DNA of 64,000 nucleotides from Methylococcaceae bacterium (GTDB taxonomy: Bacteria > Pseudomonadota > Gammaproteobacteria > Methylococcales > Methylomonadaceae), in NCBI GenBank assembly GCA_006844705.1, contig SPJS01000199.1, positions 1 to 64,000 on the forward strand, in the 5' to 3' direction. A model generated the notes under the pieces. The model ran no database searches. It saw nothing but the letters and a program-made list of their open reading frames with translations, and was not told the origin of the DNA. Below, in pieces: positions 1 through 8,729 of the stretch (its first letter is position 1; every line of letters begins with the position of its first letter). The translations under genes were made by a program, and so were the position numbers.

Positions 1-711
1 AAATCCAAACCAGCCCAGCCATAATATAAACCCGCCTAATGCGATCATCGGCAGATTATGTCCAGGGATATCTCTAGCTTCTCCTGTTCTGGAAAACCGT
101 CCTAAACGTGGCCCCAATACCAGTACCGCAGCCAGCGCACACCACCCGCCAATAGAGTGGACGACAGTTGCCCCTGCAAAATCAACAAACCCTAGTTGGT
201 TCAGCCAGCCATGTTCATTCCACACCCAATGGCCAAATACAGGATAAATGAATGCACAGATAAACATTGAACAAATAAGATATGCACTGAAACGCATACG
301 TTCTGCTACGGCGCCACTGACAATTGTGGCTGCTGTTGCGGCGAACATCAATTGAAATAACAGTGCTACGATGTCGTCATTACTGAAATCTTCCGGAAAA
401 AAGCTGGAACTTCCGATGATGCCTGCAAAGCTGTCACCAAACATAAGTCCGTAGCCAAATGCCCAAAAAAACAGACTTCCAAAACAGACATCAGTATAGT
501 TTTTCATGATGACATTAATTGCATTTTTCGCTCTGGAAGAACCGCATTCCAGTAAAGCGAAGCCTGCCTGCATAAAAAAGACCAAAGCAATTGATATGGC
601 AATCCAGACTGTGGATGAATGCAATGGCTCGCCAGGTTCATTAGCTGATACTGAGAGTGGAAATAACACCAGCACAAGACAGAACAATTTGTTTTTTAAT
701 AAATTAAGCAT
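1..711 (-). CDS. amt: Ammonium transporter (Amt family), C-terminus beyond window
   Basis: This is the N-terminal 237 codons of an Amt/Mep/Rh-type ammonium channel; the frame stays open to the left edge, so the C-terminal half is not visible. The first 23 residues look like a signal peptide (MLNLLKNKL... ending VSANE), as in many bacterial Amt proteins. Next come membrane segments with the typical opening ALVFFMQAGFALLECGSSR, then GSLFFWAFGYGLMFG, FAATAATIVSGAVAERM, and the DFAGATVVHSIGGWCALAA segment that lines the pore and carries a conserved aspartate and histidine. Amt proteins conduct ammonium or ammonia across the inner membrane. No glnK is visible next to it. A fused C-terminal signalling domain, known in some Amt proteins, cannot be excluded from this fragment. 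Confidence 0.93.
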   Translation of the reverse strand, partial: MLNLLKNKLFCLVLVLFPLSVSANEPGEPLHSSTVWIAISIALVFFMQAGFALLECGSSRAKNAINVIMKNYTDVCFGSLFFWAFGYGLMFGDSFAGIIGSSSFFPEDFSNDDIVALLFQLMFAATAATIVSGAVAERMRFSAYLICSMFICAFIYPVFGHWVWNEHGWLNQLGFVDFAGATVVHSIGGWCALAAVLVLGPRLGRFSRTGEARDIPGHNLPMIALGGFILWLGWFGF

Positions 712-840
712 TTGAATAATATAAATTAATTTATTAAAAGATTAACAGCTTTCAACCTGAGGATAAGAAAGAAGTGCTATTTTGAGAAGTTGATCAAAAG
801 AGTATGGAATAGACCGAGGCTGTTACCCGCGATGGCTTAC

Positions 841-2199
841 TTACACATCGTCATTGTTAAACGTAGACAACGTTTCCAATACCCTGGATGCACTATAAAA
901 GGCATCATTCAAGCCATGCCAGCGGTCGTAAAAATGAAAATGACCCTGATCATTCGCAGTAAATGAGAGTTGTCTATCTTTAGCGATAGAAGGAAGAAAC
1001 TCAGGCTCGTCACCCAAAACTAAATGCTTCTTATCCTCGGTTGATAAATTCGACATTAACGGTTGCCATTTTGAGTCAATCAAGGAAAGGTGTTGCGGTA
1101 CAGCACTTTGCTTAGCCTTATGGAGTAATAAAGAGACGTCAAAATGACTGAGAACCTTACCTTGTTTGTTTACTACACGCAGTGATGAGCAATCATGATT
1201 GAAATAAAAACCTACATCCGCTTTTTTTAAAACGATAAAATGTGCTAAGTCCATTAACTGCACATTTACCGGATCTCTTTTATCAACAGGGATATTGTTG
1301 GCATTTTCGCGAGGATTTAACACACGAACTTTGCATCCGAACTCAGTAAACAACTCAGTTGCAAATTCCAGTACCAATTGACTGGGGCTGATAATCGCCA
1401 CAAAAAAAGGGCGTAGTGGAGATATATTGTCAAAAATTTTTGCCAGATAATCACTGGCATATACAGGAAAACCCAATGGGCTTTCCATGGGGGTAAAATG
1501 TGTGATGTCGCTTTGAGGGGGCATCAATACGCCATCTGTAGAAAATCGCTGTAAATCGCCAGCTAGAGCAACTTTTACCTGGATCTGAAGTTCTTTTCCC
1601 TGGTTTGCTACAAGGTAAATGCCATTGCCAATAGCTGAACTGGCAACAATAAAGTTATAGATTGAATACGGTAAATTGCCTGCACGATAGACAATGCAAC
1701 CTTGTTGCTGAAGACGATTGGCAAAAGTAGCGATAATTTCGCTGTCAATCATATGTGAGGAGTGTGCCAAAATAAAATGCTTCTGGTTTTGTGAAGAAGC
1801 GGTATTTGCCAAGTGTTGACAAAATTCAGCGATATTATGGTCATTCCATACACTTGAATATGTATAGGTACCACGGTCAATAGGAGCAGGTTCTTGAGTC
1901 TTATTAAGAAACCGATTCATCTCGGCCAGTGGATCAGGCGGTAAGTGGGCCTCATCCTCAGCTAGATAGCGATTGGTGTCCAGCATGATTTTGGAAACAA
2001 TCTGGTTATCGATATTAAAGACTTGTGAAATGACACTGATTAATCCGAGAAACGTAAGCCGGTCTGCATTTGGGGCTCGCTCCTCAAGCATCCACATGGC
2101 TCTCATTAGCTTGTCATAGTCAAGGACTGTTCCGAGTGCTTTATAAGCGGCTCTTCTTCTTAACGACAAAGGCAATACAAATTGATGGGAGTGGGTCAT
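841..2199 (-). CDS. Degenerate phosphohexomutase-like protein (predicted non-catalytic)
   Basis: This 452-residue protein follows the layout of alpha-D-phosphohexomutases (AlgC/ManB/GlmM) without their catalytic motifs. Residues 140-210 resemble domain 1: a strand (HFILAHSS), a helix, GCIVYRAGNLPYSIYNF, then NGIYLVANQGK where active enzymes carry the phosphoserine loop TASHNP. Residues 263-297 resemble the start of domain 2. Residues 327-350 (ADVGFYFNHDCSSLR then a short G-containing turn) align with the metal loop, which is ADLGIAxDGDxDR in active enzymes. The phosphoserine is gone and only one of the three metal aspartates remains. The first 110 residues have no counterpart I recognise. Assignment rests on this motif alignment by eye. 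It lies 34 bp from the EVE gene on the same strand. A regulatory or scaffold role is possible but unproven. Confidence 0.5.
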   Translation of the reverse strand: MTHSHQFVLPLSLRRRAAYKALGTVLDYDKLMRAMWMLEERAPNADRLTFLGLISVISQVFNIDNQIVSKIMLDTNRYLAEDEAHLPPDPLAEMNRFLNKTQEPAPIDRGTYTYSSVWNDHNIAEFCQHLANTASSQNQKHFILAHSSHMIDSEIIATFANRLQQQGCIVYRAGNLPYSIYNFIVASSAIGNGIYLVANQGKELQIQVKVALAGDLQRFSTDGVLMPPQSDITHFTPMESPLGFPVYASDYLAKIFDNISPLRPFFVAIISPSQLVLEFATELFTEFGCKVRVLNPRENANNIPVDKRDPVNVQLMDLAHFIVLKKADVGFYFNHDCSSLRVVNKQGKVLSHFDVSLLLHKAKQSAVPQHLSLIDSKWQPLMSNLSTEDKKHLVLGDEPEFLPSIAKDRQLSFTANDQGHFHFYDRWHGLNDAFYSASRVLETLSTFNNDDV

Positions 2200-2233
2200 G
2201 CAATGATTTTAAGTATTCTGAAATAATAAACAG

Positions 2234-2692
2234 CTACACCAAATTGAGTATGAATGCCCATTGTTGCTCGGAGACAGGCATGATAGAGAGCCGGTTGCCC
2301 CGCCGCACCAATGCAAGGTCTTCCAGTTCAGGTTTCTCCTTTAATTCTTTCAGGGTGATTGTACGATCAAATTGTTTAACGAATTTGACATCGACCATGA
2401 TCCAGCGAGGCTTCTCCGGGTCACTTTTGGGGTCAAAATATGTGCAGTCAGGGTCAAACGCTGTATGGTCGGGGTAACCTTCCTTAACCACTTCCATAAT
2501 GCCGACGATGCCGGGTACACTACAGTTGGAATGATAAAAAAAGATTTGATCACCTAATTTCATATCATCCCGCATCATATTGCGTGCCTGATAATTTCTG
2601 ACCCCATCCCAGTGGTCAGTTTGATCAGGCATATCGATAAGGTCATTAATGCCAAATGCGGAAGGTTCTGATTTCATCAACCAGTAATTCAT
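2234..2692 (-). CDS. EVE domain-containing protein
   Basis: A 152-residue single-domain protein of the EVE family (PUA-like fold, related to human THYN1). It begins with the family hallmark MNYWLMKSEPSAFGINDL and continues with WDGVRNYQARNMMRDD, GDQIFFYHSN and the VGIMEVVKEGYPD strand, then RWIMVDVKFVKQFDRTITL and a LVRRGNRLSIMPVS end. EVE domains bind modified bases in DNA or RNA; the bacterial single-domain members have no settled function. Length is normal for the family. It sits 91 bp from pilR and 34 bp before the phosphohexomutase-like gene on the same strand, so co-transcription is possible. Confidence 0.93.
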   Translation of the reverse strand: MNYWLMKSEPSAFGINDLIDMPDQTDHWDGVRNYQARNMMRDDMKLGDQIFFYHSNCSVPGIVGIMEVVKEGYPDHTAFDPDCTYFDPKSDPEKPRWIMVDVKFVKQFDRTITLKELKEKPELEDLALVRRGNRLSIMPVSEQQWAFILNLV

Positions 2693-2782
2693 TACGTTAT
2701 GCTCCTGTAGCTTTTCAACGGGCCAATCTTACACGGTGATTCGATAAAACTCGATATTGTATATTTTTAGATTAAATGATGA

Positions 2783-4123
2783 TTAATCAAGACCCAATTT
2801 ACTTAATCGATAACGAAATGAACGAAAGGTCAATCCCAATTGTTTAGCCGCCGCCGTTTTATTCCAGCGATTTTGCTCTAAAGCCGCTGTTAATGCTTTT
2901 TTCTCTATCTCTTCAAGATAATCCTCCAGGGACTGAGTGGAAGGATTGTATTCCGCCGCTTCCGGAACCTGCCTGATCATTGGCAAGTTTAAATCATCAA
3001 GTTCAACCTGATGTCCGTCAAATAACGCGAGCGCACGTTCAAGAATATTTTCCAGTTCCCTGACATTGCCTGGAAACTGATAATTCTGTAAGGCCTTGAC
3101 AGCTCCAGCAGAAATAGAAGGTTTATCATGCTGATTGGTTGTTGAAAGCTTGTCCAGCAGAAATTCAGTCAGCTCCGGGATGTCTGATGTTCTGGCTCGC
3201 AAAGGCGGTAAATTCAGTTCAATCACATTCAGGCGGTAATACAGATCCTGCCGAAAACTGCCTTCATGTACCATTTCCTCAAGATCTTTATGGGTTGCAC
3301 TGAGTACCCTGACATTAATATTGATTTCTTTCTGCTCACCAATGGGTCGAATTTTTTTCTCTTGTATTGCCCGTAGCAATTTTACTTGCAGTGATAATGG
3401 CAGATCAGCCACTTCATCCAGGAAAAGCGTCCCGTTATCTGCGGCTTGAAACAGCCCTTCTTTATCGCTGACAGCACCGGTAAAACTCCCTTTTTTGTGC
3501 CCAAAAAATTCACTTTCCATCAATTCCTGTGGGATTGCACCGCAGTTTACAGCAACGAAGGGATGGTCACTTTTAGGGCTTTGCTGATGGATCAATCGAG
3601 CAACCAATTCTTTGCCTGACCCTGATTCTCCACTGATATAGACAGGAGCCTGGCTGCGCGCTAATTTGTCAATTTTGGAACGTATATCCCGCATCAGCTG
3701 TGAATCGCCCAACAACTGGTGCCGGGTTCGACGCTCTTTGCTTAACTGCTTGGGGTGGGAAAGCTGCAACGCATTAGTGACCAATTGCCGTAGTGCAGAT
3801 AAATCAACCGGTTTGGATAAAAAATCAAATGCACCGCTCTTCATTGCTTTAACAGCCGTGTCCATGTTGCCATGTGCCGTAATAACCACGCACGGAATAT
3901 TACGCTCGCAAGCTTGTGCATGCTTGACCAGGACGAGTCCATCTCCATCCGGTAAGCGCATATCGGTGAGACACAGATCAATATTCTGTTGAATCAATAA
4001 TTCTTTGCCACGGGATAGATCAGCGGCAGAAATCGTATCAATATTCATACGTTTAAGCGTGATTTCCAGTAGCTCCCTGATATCGGGCTCGTCGTCTACG
4101 ATAAGTGCTGTCGGATGTCTCAT
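2783..4123 (-). CDS. pilR: Type IV pilus sigma-54 response regulator PilR (NtrC family)
   Basis: A 446-residue NtrC-type activator. The receiver domain occupies about residues 5-118, with acidic pair D10/D11, phosphoacceptor D54 (LTDMRLPDG) and conserved K104 (FLSKPVD). The AAA+ domain carries Walker A GESGSGKE (165-172), the sigma-54 contact loop GSFTGA (212-217) and a Walker B in GTLFLDEVADL. The C-terminus has a Fis-type helix-turn-helix (NRWNKTAAAKQLGLT). Such proteins activate sigma-54 promoters such as that of the pilin gene. The gene overlaps pilS by 4 bp (ATGA), the usual pilS-pilR arrangement. No pilin gene is in the window, so its targets lie elsewhere. Confidence 0.95.
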   Translation of the reverse strand: MRHPTALIVDDEPDIRELLEITLKRMNIDTISAADLSRGKELLIQQNIDLCLTDMRLPDGDGLVLVKHAQACERNIPCVVITAHGNMDTAVKAMKSGAFDFLSKPVDLSALRQLVTNALQLSHPKQLSKERRTRHQLLGDSQLMRDIRSKIDKLARSQAPVYISGESGSGKELVARLIHQQSPKSDHPFVAVNCGAIPQELMESEFFGHKKGSFTGAVSDKEGLFQAADNGTLFLDEVADLPLSLQVKLLRAIQEKKIRPIGEQKEININVRVLSATHKDLEEMVHEGSFRQDLYYRLNVIELNLPPLRARTSDIPELTEFLLDKLSTTNQHDKPSISAGAVKALQNYQFPGNVRELENILERALALFDGHQVELDDLNLPMIRQVPEAAEYNPSTQSLEDYLEEIEKKALTAALEQNRWNKTAAAKQLGLTFRSFRYRLSKLGLD

Positions 4124-5739
4124 AAGTTCATTACACCTAAATCTGCATCAACCAGACTCAGAGAAAAACAGGTTTTTGGATGAGTTAAATCATAGCTTAA
4201 TTTTGCCTGATTGAGTTCTGCAAGTTCACGTGAAATATACAGTCCCAATCCGGTGCCCTGGCTGGAAGTGGTAAAGAAGGGCTCAAACAAATGATCAATG
4301 ACGTCTTCATCCAGTTCGCTGCCCTGGTCAATGACACGAACACAGGGGCGATTGTTAATATTTAAAATTTCTATAAGACAACTCTCATCGTTCCCATAAC
4401 GAATTGCATTGCTACATAGATTGGCCAGAATTTGTCTTAACTGACCTTCATCAAACAGCGTAGTCATGCCTTGATCAAGCACATTGAGTTTTATCTGTTG
4501 CGGTTGTAAAACATATTCTTCAGAAAAACTGTGAACAAATTCCGGTACCCAGGTTTCCAGAACCACTTTTTGTTTGGTTGATGGTGTCCTGCGGGATAAC
4601 CTTAATATATCTTCAATGATGTGATTAACCCGTTTACAATGATTCTGGATAATTTCTGTCAGACGCTTATTCTCATCTGACAATGCATCTTCTTCTGACA
4701 ATAATTGTCCCGCATGACTGATTGCACCCAGAGGATTTCGAATTTCATGGGCGATACTGGCCGTCAATCGCCCCAGAGATGCCAGTTTATTCTGCTGCAA
4801 TCGCTGGTTATAAAGTGCCATATCTTCAATCATCAGATGAACCAGGTTTTCATCATTTAATTGCAATGTGGAAAATTGCACTTGCACAGACATTCCCACA
4901 TCTAATGATATGAAAGACTCATTCTTACCTGCTCCCGTCTGCCATTCGGCAAGATCATTTGCCAATTGAGCATTGATTTCAGGAATGGTTTTAACAGACG
5001 ACAACACTTGAAAAAAGCGTAAACTGGCTTCATTGGACAGAATAATATTCTGCAGTTCATCGCAAATCACAACACCACTCTGCAAATGCTGAATGATGTA
5101 CCGATTCAATTCTTCCAGCCGCGTAATGGTTTGCTGTTGTTGGTTGGCCAGGTTTTCAGATTGCTCTGTTCGCTGTGCCATTAACATGGACAACACAGCA
5201 ATAGTAAAAAACAACGCACCCAATAACCCCGCATTACTTAAAGAGGCATAAGATTTATTAAATACATTGATGACATAAATTTGCTCAGTAAACACAGCAA
5301 AACTTGCGATGGAAGCCAGCAATAAACAACAGCGGCCACCAATCAGCACCCCTGCCGCCGCGACAGGAAATGCAAGCAACACACCTAAACCACTGGTGAC
5401 ACCTCCACAAGCATGCATAAGCAGGGTAACAATGACAATATCTGAAAAAATCGTAATTTGCGCTTGCGTGCTATATGCAAACATCCGCCGAAATAAAAAA
5501 GTCGCCGTGATGGTAATAAAAATGAGATAGCTATAACTGATAGATTCGTACAACAAGGTATTAAAAATATCAAATGCATCATTGGTGAATGCACTGTAAG
5601 ACAACATTATTAACAAGCTGGATGAAACAAACCGATATAAAAAATAGATTTTAAGCAGCAACCAGGCCTGCTGTTCTGGCAATCCGTAATTTTTGGAAAA
5701 AGGACAGGGGTAAATTGTATGTTGAGTATCCAAAGCCAT
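4120..5739 (-). CDS. pilS: Type IV pilus sensor histidine kinase PilS
   Basis: A 539-residue membrane sensor kinase, partner of the overlapping pilR. Six or so hydrophobic segments occupy about residues 30-195, followed by a short coiled stretch (AQRTEQSENLANQQQQ), a PAS-like domain (about 205-300), a dimerisation/phosphoacceptor segment with the H-box (LTASIAHEIRNPLGAISHAG) and a HATPase domain with an N-box (ILANLCSNAIRYG) and G-boxes (VIDQGSEL; GQGTGLGLYISREL). In studied species PilS senses pilin level in the inner membrane and phosphorylates PilR. It is transcribed away from sucC; the 133-bp gap between them must hold both promoters. Length and order match known PilS proteins. Confidence 0.94.
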   Translation of the reverse strand: MALDTQHTIYPCPFSKNYGLPEQQAWLLLKIYFLYRFVSSSLLIMLSYSAFTNDAFDIFNTLLYESISYSYLIFITITATFLFRRMFAYSTQAQITIFSDIVIVTLLMHACGGVTSGLGVLLAFPVAAAGVLIGGRCCLLLASIASFAVFTEQIYVINVFNKSYASLSNAGLLGALFFTIAVLSMLMAQRTEQSENLANQQQQTITRLEELNRYIIQHLQSGVVICDELQNIILSNEASLRFFQVLSSVKTIPEINAQLANDLAEWQTGAGKNESFISLDVGMSVQVQFSTLQLNDENLVHLMIEDMALYNQRLQQNKLASLGRLTASIAHEIRNPLGAISHAGQLLSEEDALSDENKRLTEIIQNHCKRVNHIIEDILRLSRRTPSTKQKVVLETWVPEFVHSFSEEYVLQPQQIKLNVLDQGMTTLFDEGQLRQILANLCSNAIRYGNDESCLIEILNINNRPCVRVIDQGSELDEDVIDHLFEPFFTTSSQGTGLGLYISRELAELNQAKLSYDLTHPKTCFSLSLVDADLGVMNL

Positions 5740-5872
5740 AAAATGCGCTTGTTTTATGCAGTTTTAACTAGAATAATGCTAAATAGATCAGTGCTTACTG
5801 ATTCTTTGAGTTAAGCATAGCATTCACCCGTGATCTTCATTTAAAAAAGCATTTTGTATTCAGGAGCATTGC

Positions 5873-7042
5873 ATGAACATACATGAATTTCAGGCCAAAC
5901 AACTGTTTCGAGAGTTTGGTATTCCCGTTCCGGCAGGCGCAGAAGCGAGCAGCGGCGCAGTGGCGGCAGAGGTCGCACAGGACATTGGTGGCGACAGCTG
6001 GGTTATCAAGGCACAAATTCATGCAGGCGCGCGCGGTAAGGCGGGCGGCGTTAAGTTTGCAAAATCAACAGATGAAGTTACACAATTTGCCGATGATATG
6101 CTCGGTACCATGCTGGCGACGATACAAACAGTGCCAGAAGGCTTGCCGGTCAATTCGGTGATGGTGGAAGCCCCCAGCCCAATCAAAAGCGAGTTTTATA
6201 TCAGCCTGTTACTGGACAGAGCGACAGAGCGCGTCATGTTTATGGCATCTGCTGCTGGTGGTATGGACATTGAAGCTGTGGCGGCAGAAACGCCGGAAAA
6301 GATTACTACGATTCAAGTGCATCCGGCAGCAGGCCTGCAACCGTACCAATGCCGCAATGTGGCAAAAGTACTGGGCTTGGGCAAAGAACAAAGTAAACAG
6401 CTGGCAGCCGTGATGAAAGGCATGTACGACCTGTTCATCGCTAAAGATGCCAGCCAGATTGAAATTAACCCGTTGGTGGAAACCGAAGACGGTGCCATTT
6501 TAGCGTTGGATGCCAAAATCAATTTTGATGACAATGCGGTGCCGGCGCATAAGGATATTCTGGCCTTGCGCGATATGAGTCAGGAAGACGAGAAAGAATG
6601 CAAAGCGGCTGAATTTGATCTCAACTACGTCACGCTGGACGGAAGTATTGGTTGCATGGTCAACGGTGCAGGGCTGGCGATGGCGACGATGGATCTGGTG
6701 AAATTCAAAGGCGGCTCACCGGCCAACTTTCTGGATGTTGGTGGCGGCACCAATGAAGAAAAAGTCGCGGAAGCCTTCAAGTTACTGTTGTCCGATAAAA
6801 ACGTGAAAGCCGTGCTGGTCAATATTTTTGGCGGCATCGTGCAATGTGATGTGATCGCCCAAGGTATTCTGGCCGCGGTTAAAGTGGTCGATTTGAATAT
6901 TCCGGTGGTGGTCAGACTGGAAGGCACCAATGCCGAAAAAGGCCTGGCATTATTAAATGAATCCGGTCTCGGGCTGGAAACCGCAGAGGACTTAAATCTG
7001 GCTGCCGAAAAAGCCGTTGCACTTGCAGGAGGTCAAGCATGA
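5873..7042 (+). CDS. sucC: Succinyl-CoA ligase (ADP-forming) beta subunit
   Basis: 389 residues, essentially the length of E. coli SucC. It starts [16 protein letters not shown] and shows an ATP-grasp domain with [17 protein letters not shown] and [12 protein letters not shown] (metal and ATP binding), then the C-terminal CoA-ligase fold with [17 protein letters not shown] and [10 protein letters not shown]. With SucD it converts succinyl-CoA, ADP and phosphate to succinate, CoA and ATP in the TCA cycle. The related malate-CoA ligase of serine-cycle methylotrophs (MtkA) has the same fold. No serine-cycle gene is nearby, so succinate is the simpler assignment. It overlaps sucD by 4 bp. Confidence 0.93.
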   Translation: MNIHEFQAKQLFREFGIPVPAGAEASSGAVAAEVAQDIGGDSWVIKAQIHAGARGKAGGVKFAKSTDEVTQFADDMLGTMLATIQTVPEGLPVNSVMVEAPSPIKSEFYISLLLDRATERVMFMASAAGGMDIEAVAAETPEKITTIQVHPAAGLQPYQCRNVAKVLGLGKEQSKQLAAVMKGMYDLFIAKDASQIEINPLVETEDGAILALDAKINFDDNAVPAHKDILALRDMSQEDEKECKAAEFDLNYVTLDGSIGCMVNGAGLAMATMDLVKFKGGSPANFLDVGGGTNEEKVAEAFKLLLSDKNVKAVLVNIFGGIVQCDVIAQGILAAVKVVDLNIPVVVRLEGTNAEKGLALLNESGLGLETAEDLNLAAEKAVALAGGQA

Positions 7043-7908
7043 GTATTTTAGTTAACAAAGACACCAAGCTGATCTGCCAGGGATTTACCGGAAAACAGGG
7101 CACGTTTCATTCTGAACAAATGCTTGCATACGGTACGCAACTGGTCGGCGGCGTGACGCCAGGACGTGGCGGCCAGACCCATTTAGGCGTACCGGTTTTC
7201 GATACCGTACAGGAAGCCGTGGATGGTACTGGCGCGAACGCCAGCGTGATTTACGTACCGCCATTTTTTGCGGCCGATGCGATACTGGAAGCTGTCGATG
7301 CGGGCATCGGCTTAATCGTATGTATTACCGAGGGCATTCCTGTGTTACACATGCTGCGCGTGAAAGCGGCAATGCAAGGCAGTAATGCTTTATTGGTCGG
7401 CCCCAATTGTCCCGGCGTGATTACTCCGGGCGAATGTAAAATCGGCATTATGCCAGGGCATATCCACCAGCCGGGTAAAATTGGTATTGTTTCGCGTTCC
7501 GGCACCTTGACTTACGAAGCCGTTTACCAGACGACCAATCAGGGACTAGGGCAAAGTACTTGCGTCGGCATCGGCGGCGACCCGGTACATGGCATGACAT
7601 TTACCGATGTGATTTGCCGTTTGCAGGAAGACGAGCAAACCGAAGGCATTATCATGGTTGGCGAAATCGGCGGCAGCGAGGAAGAAGAAGCCGCAGATTA
7701 CATTGCCGATAATGTCACCAAGCCTGTTGTTGGCTATATCACTGGCCGTACTGCGCCTCCAGGCAAACGCATGGGGCATGCCGGCGCAATTGTCACCGGT
7801 GGAAAAGGCACTGCAGAAGGCAAAGTGAAAGCCTTGCAGAATGCTGGCGTGACGGTAGTGGATTCACCGGCTGATTTAGGGCTGGCGATGATGGAAAAGA
7901 TGAAGTAA
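7039..7908 (+). CDS. sucD: Succinyl-CoA ligase alpha subunit
   Basis: 289 residues, the normal SucD length. An N-terminal Rossmann CoA-binding domain ([18 protein letters not shown], then [18 protein letters not shown]) leads to the ligase domain with [41 protein letters not shown], and the active-site phosphohistidine loop [17 protein letters not shown]. It forms the heterodimer or heterotetramer with SucC and carries the phosphohistidine intermediate. The ATGA overlap with sucC indicates translational coupling. A perfect hairpin lies 12 bp after the stop codon (separate entry). Confidence 0.94.
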   Translation: MSILVNKDTKLICQGFTGKQGTFHSEQMLAYGTQLVGGVTPGRGGQTHLGVPVFDTVQEAVDGTGANASVIYVPPFFAADAILEAVDAGIGLIVCITEGIPVLHMLRVKAAMQGSNALLVGPNCPGVITPGECKIGIMPGHIHQPGKIGIVSRSGTLTYEAVYQTTNQGLGQSTCVGIGGDPVHGMTFTDVICRLQEDEQTEGIIMVGEIGGSEEEEAADYIADNVTKPVVGYITGRTAPPGKRMGHAGAIVTGGKGTAEGKVKALQNAGVTVVDSPADLGLAMMEKMK

Positions 7909-7919
7909 AAGGGATTTAC

Positions 7920-7951
7920 ATTGTTCCCATGCTCCAAGGCGTGGGAACAAT
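7920..7951. repeat. GTTCCCA/TGGGAAC hairpin repeat downstream of sucD
   Basis: An inverted repeat with arms TTGTTCCCATGC (7921-7932) and GCGTGGGAACAA (7939-7950) around a TCCAAG loop, giving 12 pairs with one wobble. No T-run follows on the plus strand. A second hairpin with the same GTTCCCA/TGGGAAC core is at 55585-55620, so this looks like a small dispersed palindromic repeat, perhaps acting as an mRNA 3' end for sucCD, rather than a classical terminator. Confidence 0.6.
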
Positions 7952-8032
7952 AAGTGCCGTATTCTTGATACATCTGAGTATGAAAATGACATCTTTAGCT
8001 AAAGGCTTTTATCTCCGGTTGATCATTTTAGT

Positions 8033-8259
8033 GGTCATTTCCAAAAACAATTCAAAAAAAATTAACTGAACGGCTGGAGAACTTTCGAAATTCGACCAAT
8101 CAATTACACGGTTTTACCAATGTATATAAAATCAAATTGAAATCAGCCGGTTATCGTCTGGTTTATGACGTTAATGATGAAGAAAGCTACGTACGTGTTA
8201 TTACCGTAGACAAGCGTGAAAAAGGACGGGTCTATGCAAAAGCAAAAAAGCACGCCTGA
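8033..8259 (+). pseudogene. RelE-type toxin remnant, N-terminally truncated and frameshifted
   Basis: Translation of this interval gives the C-terminal two thirds of a RelE/ParE-superfamily toxin: TERLENFRNSTNQLHGF, YKIKLKSAGYRLVYDV, VRVITVDKREKGRVYAKA, then TGA at 8257-8259. The KIKLKSAGYRLVY and KREKGRVY strings match RelE active-site regions. The matching upstream sequence (FQKQFKK) lies in another frame; the two frames meet at a run of eight A residues (8054-8061), and nine would join them. No start codon or N-terminal strand is present and no antitoxin gene is next to it, so the gene is dead. Confidence 0.75.
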
Positions 8260-8288
8260 CTTTTCACAATTCAACATTCAAAGACAAA

Positions 8289-8729
8289 ATGATCGAAAAA
8301 GTCACTTTAACCAATCTTGATGAAGTCCTGCCGCTTATCAGGGAATATCAGGGTTTTTACGGTGTTGAAGACATTGATGACGAGAAAAACAAGGCCTTCT
8401 TTTCCCAATTTGCTCTAAACCAGGACCAGGGCGTGTTGCATCTTTATCGTGTTCAGCAGCAAGTCGTCGGGTTTTCTACTGTGTACAAAGGTTTCTCCAG
8501 CACGCGCGCTGAAACGGTTGCCATTCTCAATGATTTATTTGTACAAACTGAATACCGGGGAAAAGGCTACGGCAAGGCCTTGCTGGATCATGCGATCACC
8601 ACCGCGAAATCGATGGGCTTTTCTCGCCTTCAATGGCTGACGGCTGAGTCCAACCAGACTGCGCAACGTCTGTATGATGAATGTGGTGCCCAAAAAAGTG
8701 CGTGGTTTTTTTATGCCCAATCCACCTGA
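8289..8729 (+). CDS. GNAT family N-acetyltransferase
   Basis: 146 residues with the GNAT fold: N-terminal IEKVTLTNLDEVLPLIREYQ, a central strand QVVGFSTVYKGFSS, motif A with the acetyl-CoA loop (LFVQTEYRGKGYGKALLDHA, R/Q-x-x-G-x-G/A form), and the C-terminal motif (WLTAESNQTAQRLYDECG). Such enzymes transfer an acetyl group from acetyl-CoA to an amine; the substrate cannot be read from the sequence. The next gene, a C39-like peptidase, begins inside its last codons, so the two are probably translated together. The decayed RelE gene lies just upstream. Confidence 0.9.
   Translation: MIEKVTLTNLDEVLPLIREYQGFYGVEDIDDEKNKAFFSQFALNQDQGVLHLYRVQQQVVGFSTVYKGFSSTRAETVAILNDLFVQTEYRGKGYGKALLDHAITTAKSMGFSRLQWLTAESNQTAQRLYDECGAQKSAWFFYAQST

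Noticed and set aside
506..715. Plus-strand reading frame at the left edge
   Set aside because: It is antisense to the clear Amt N-terminus, which explains the sequence fully.
5873..7908. Malate-CoA ligase (mtkAB) instead of sucCD
   Set aside because: The fold is shared, but no serine-cycle gene is near and lengths and motifs fit SucC and SucD; specificity cannot be proved from sequence.
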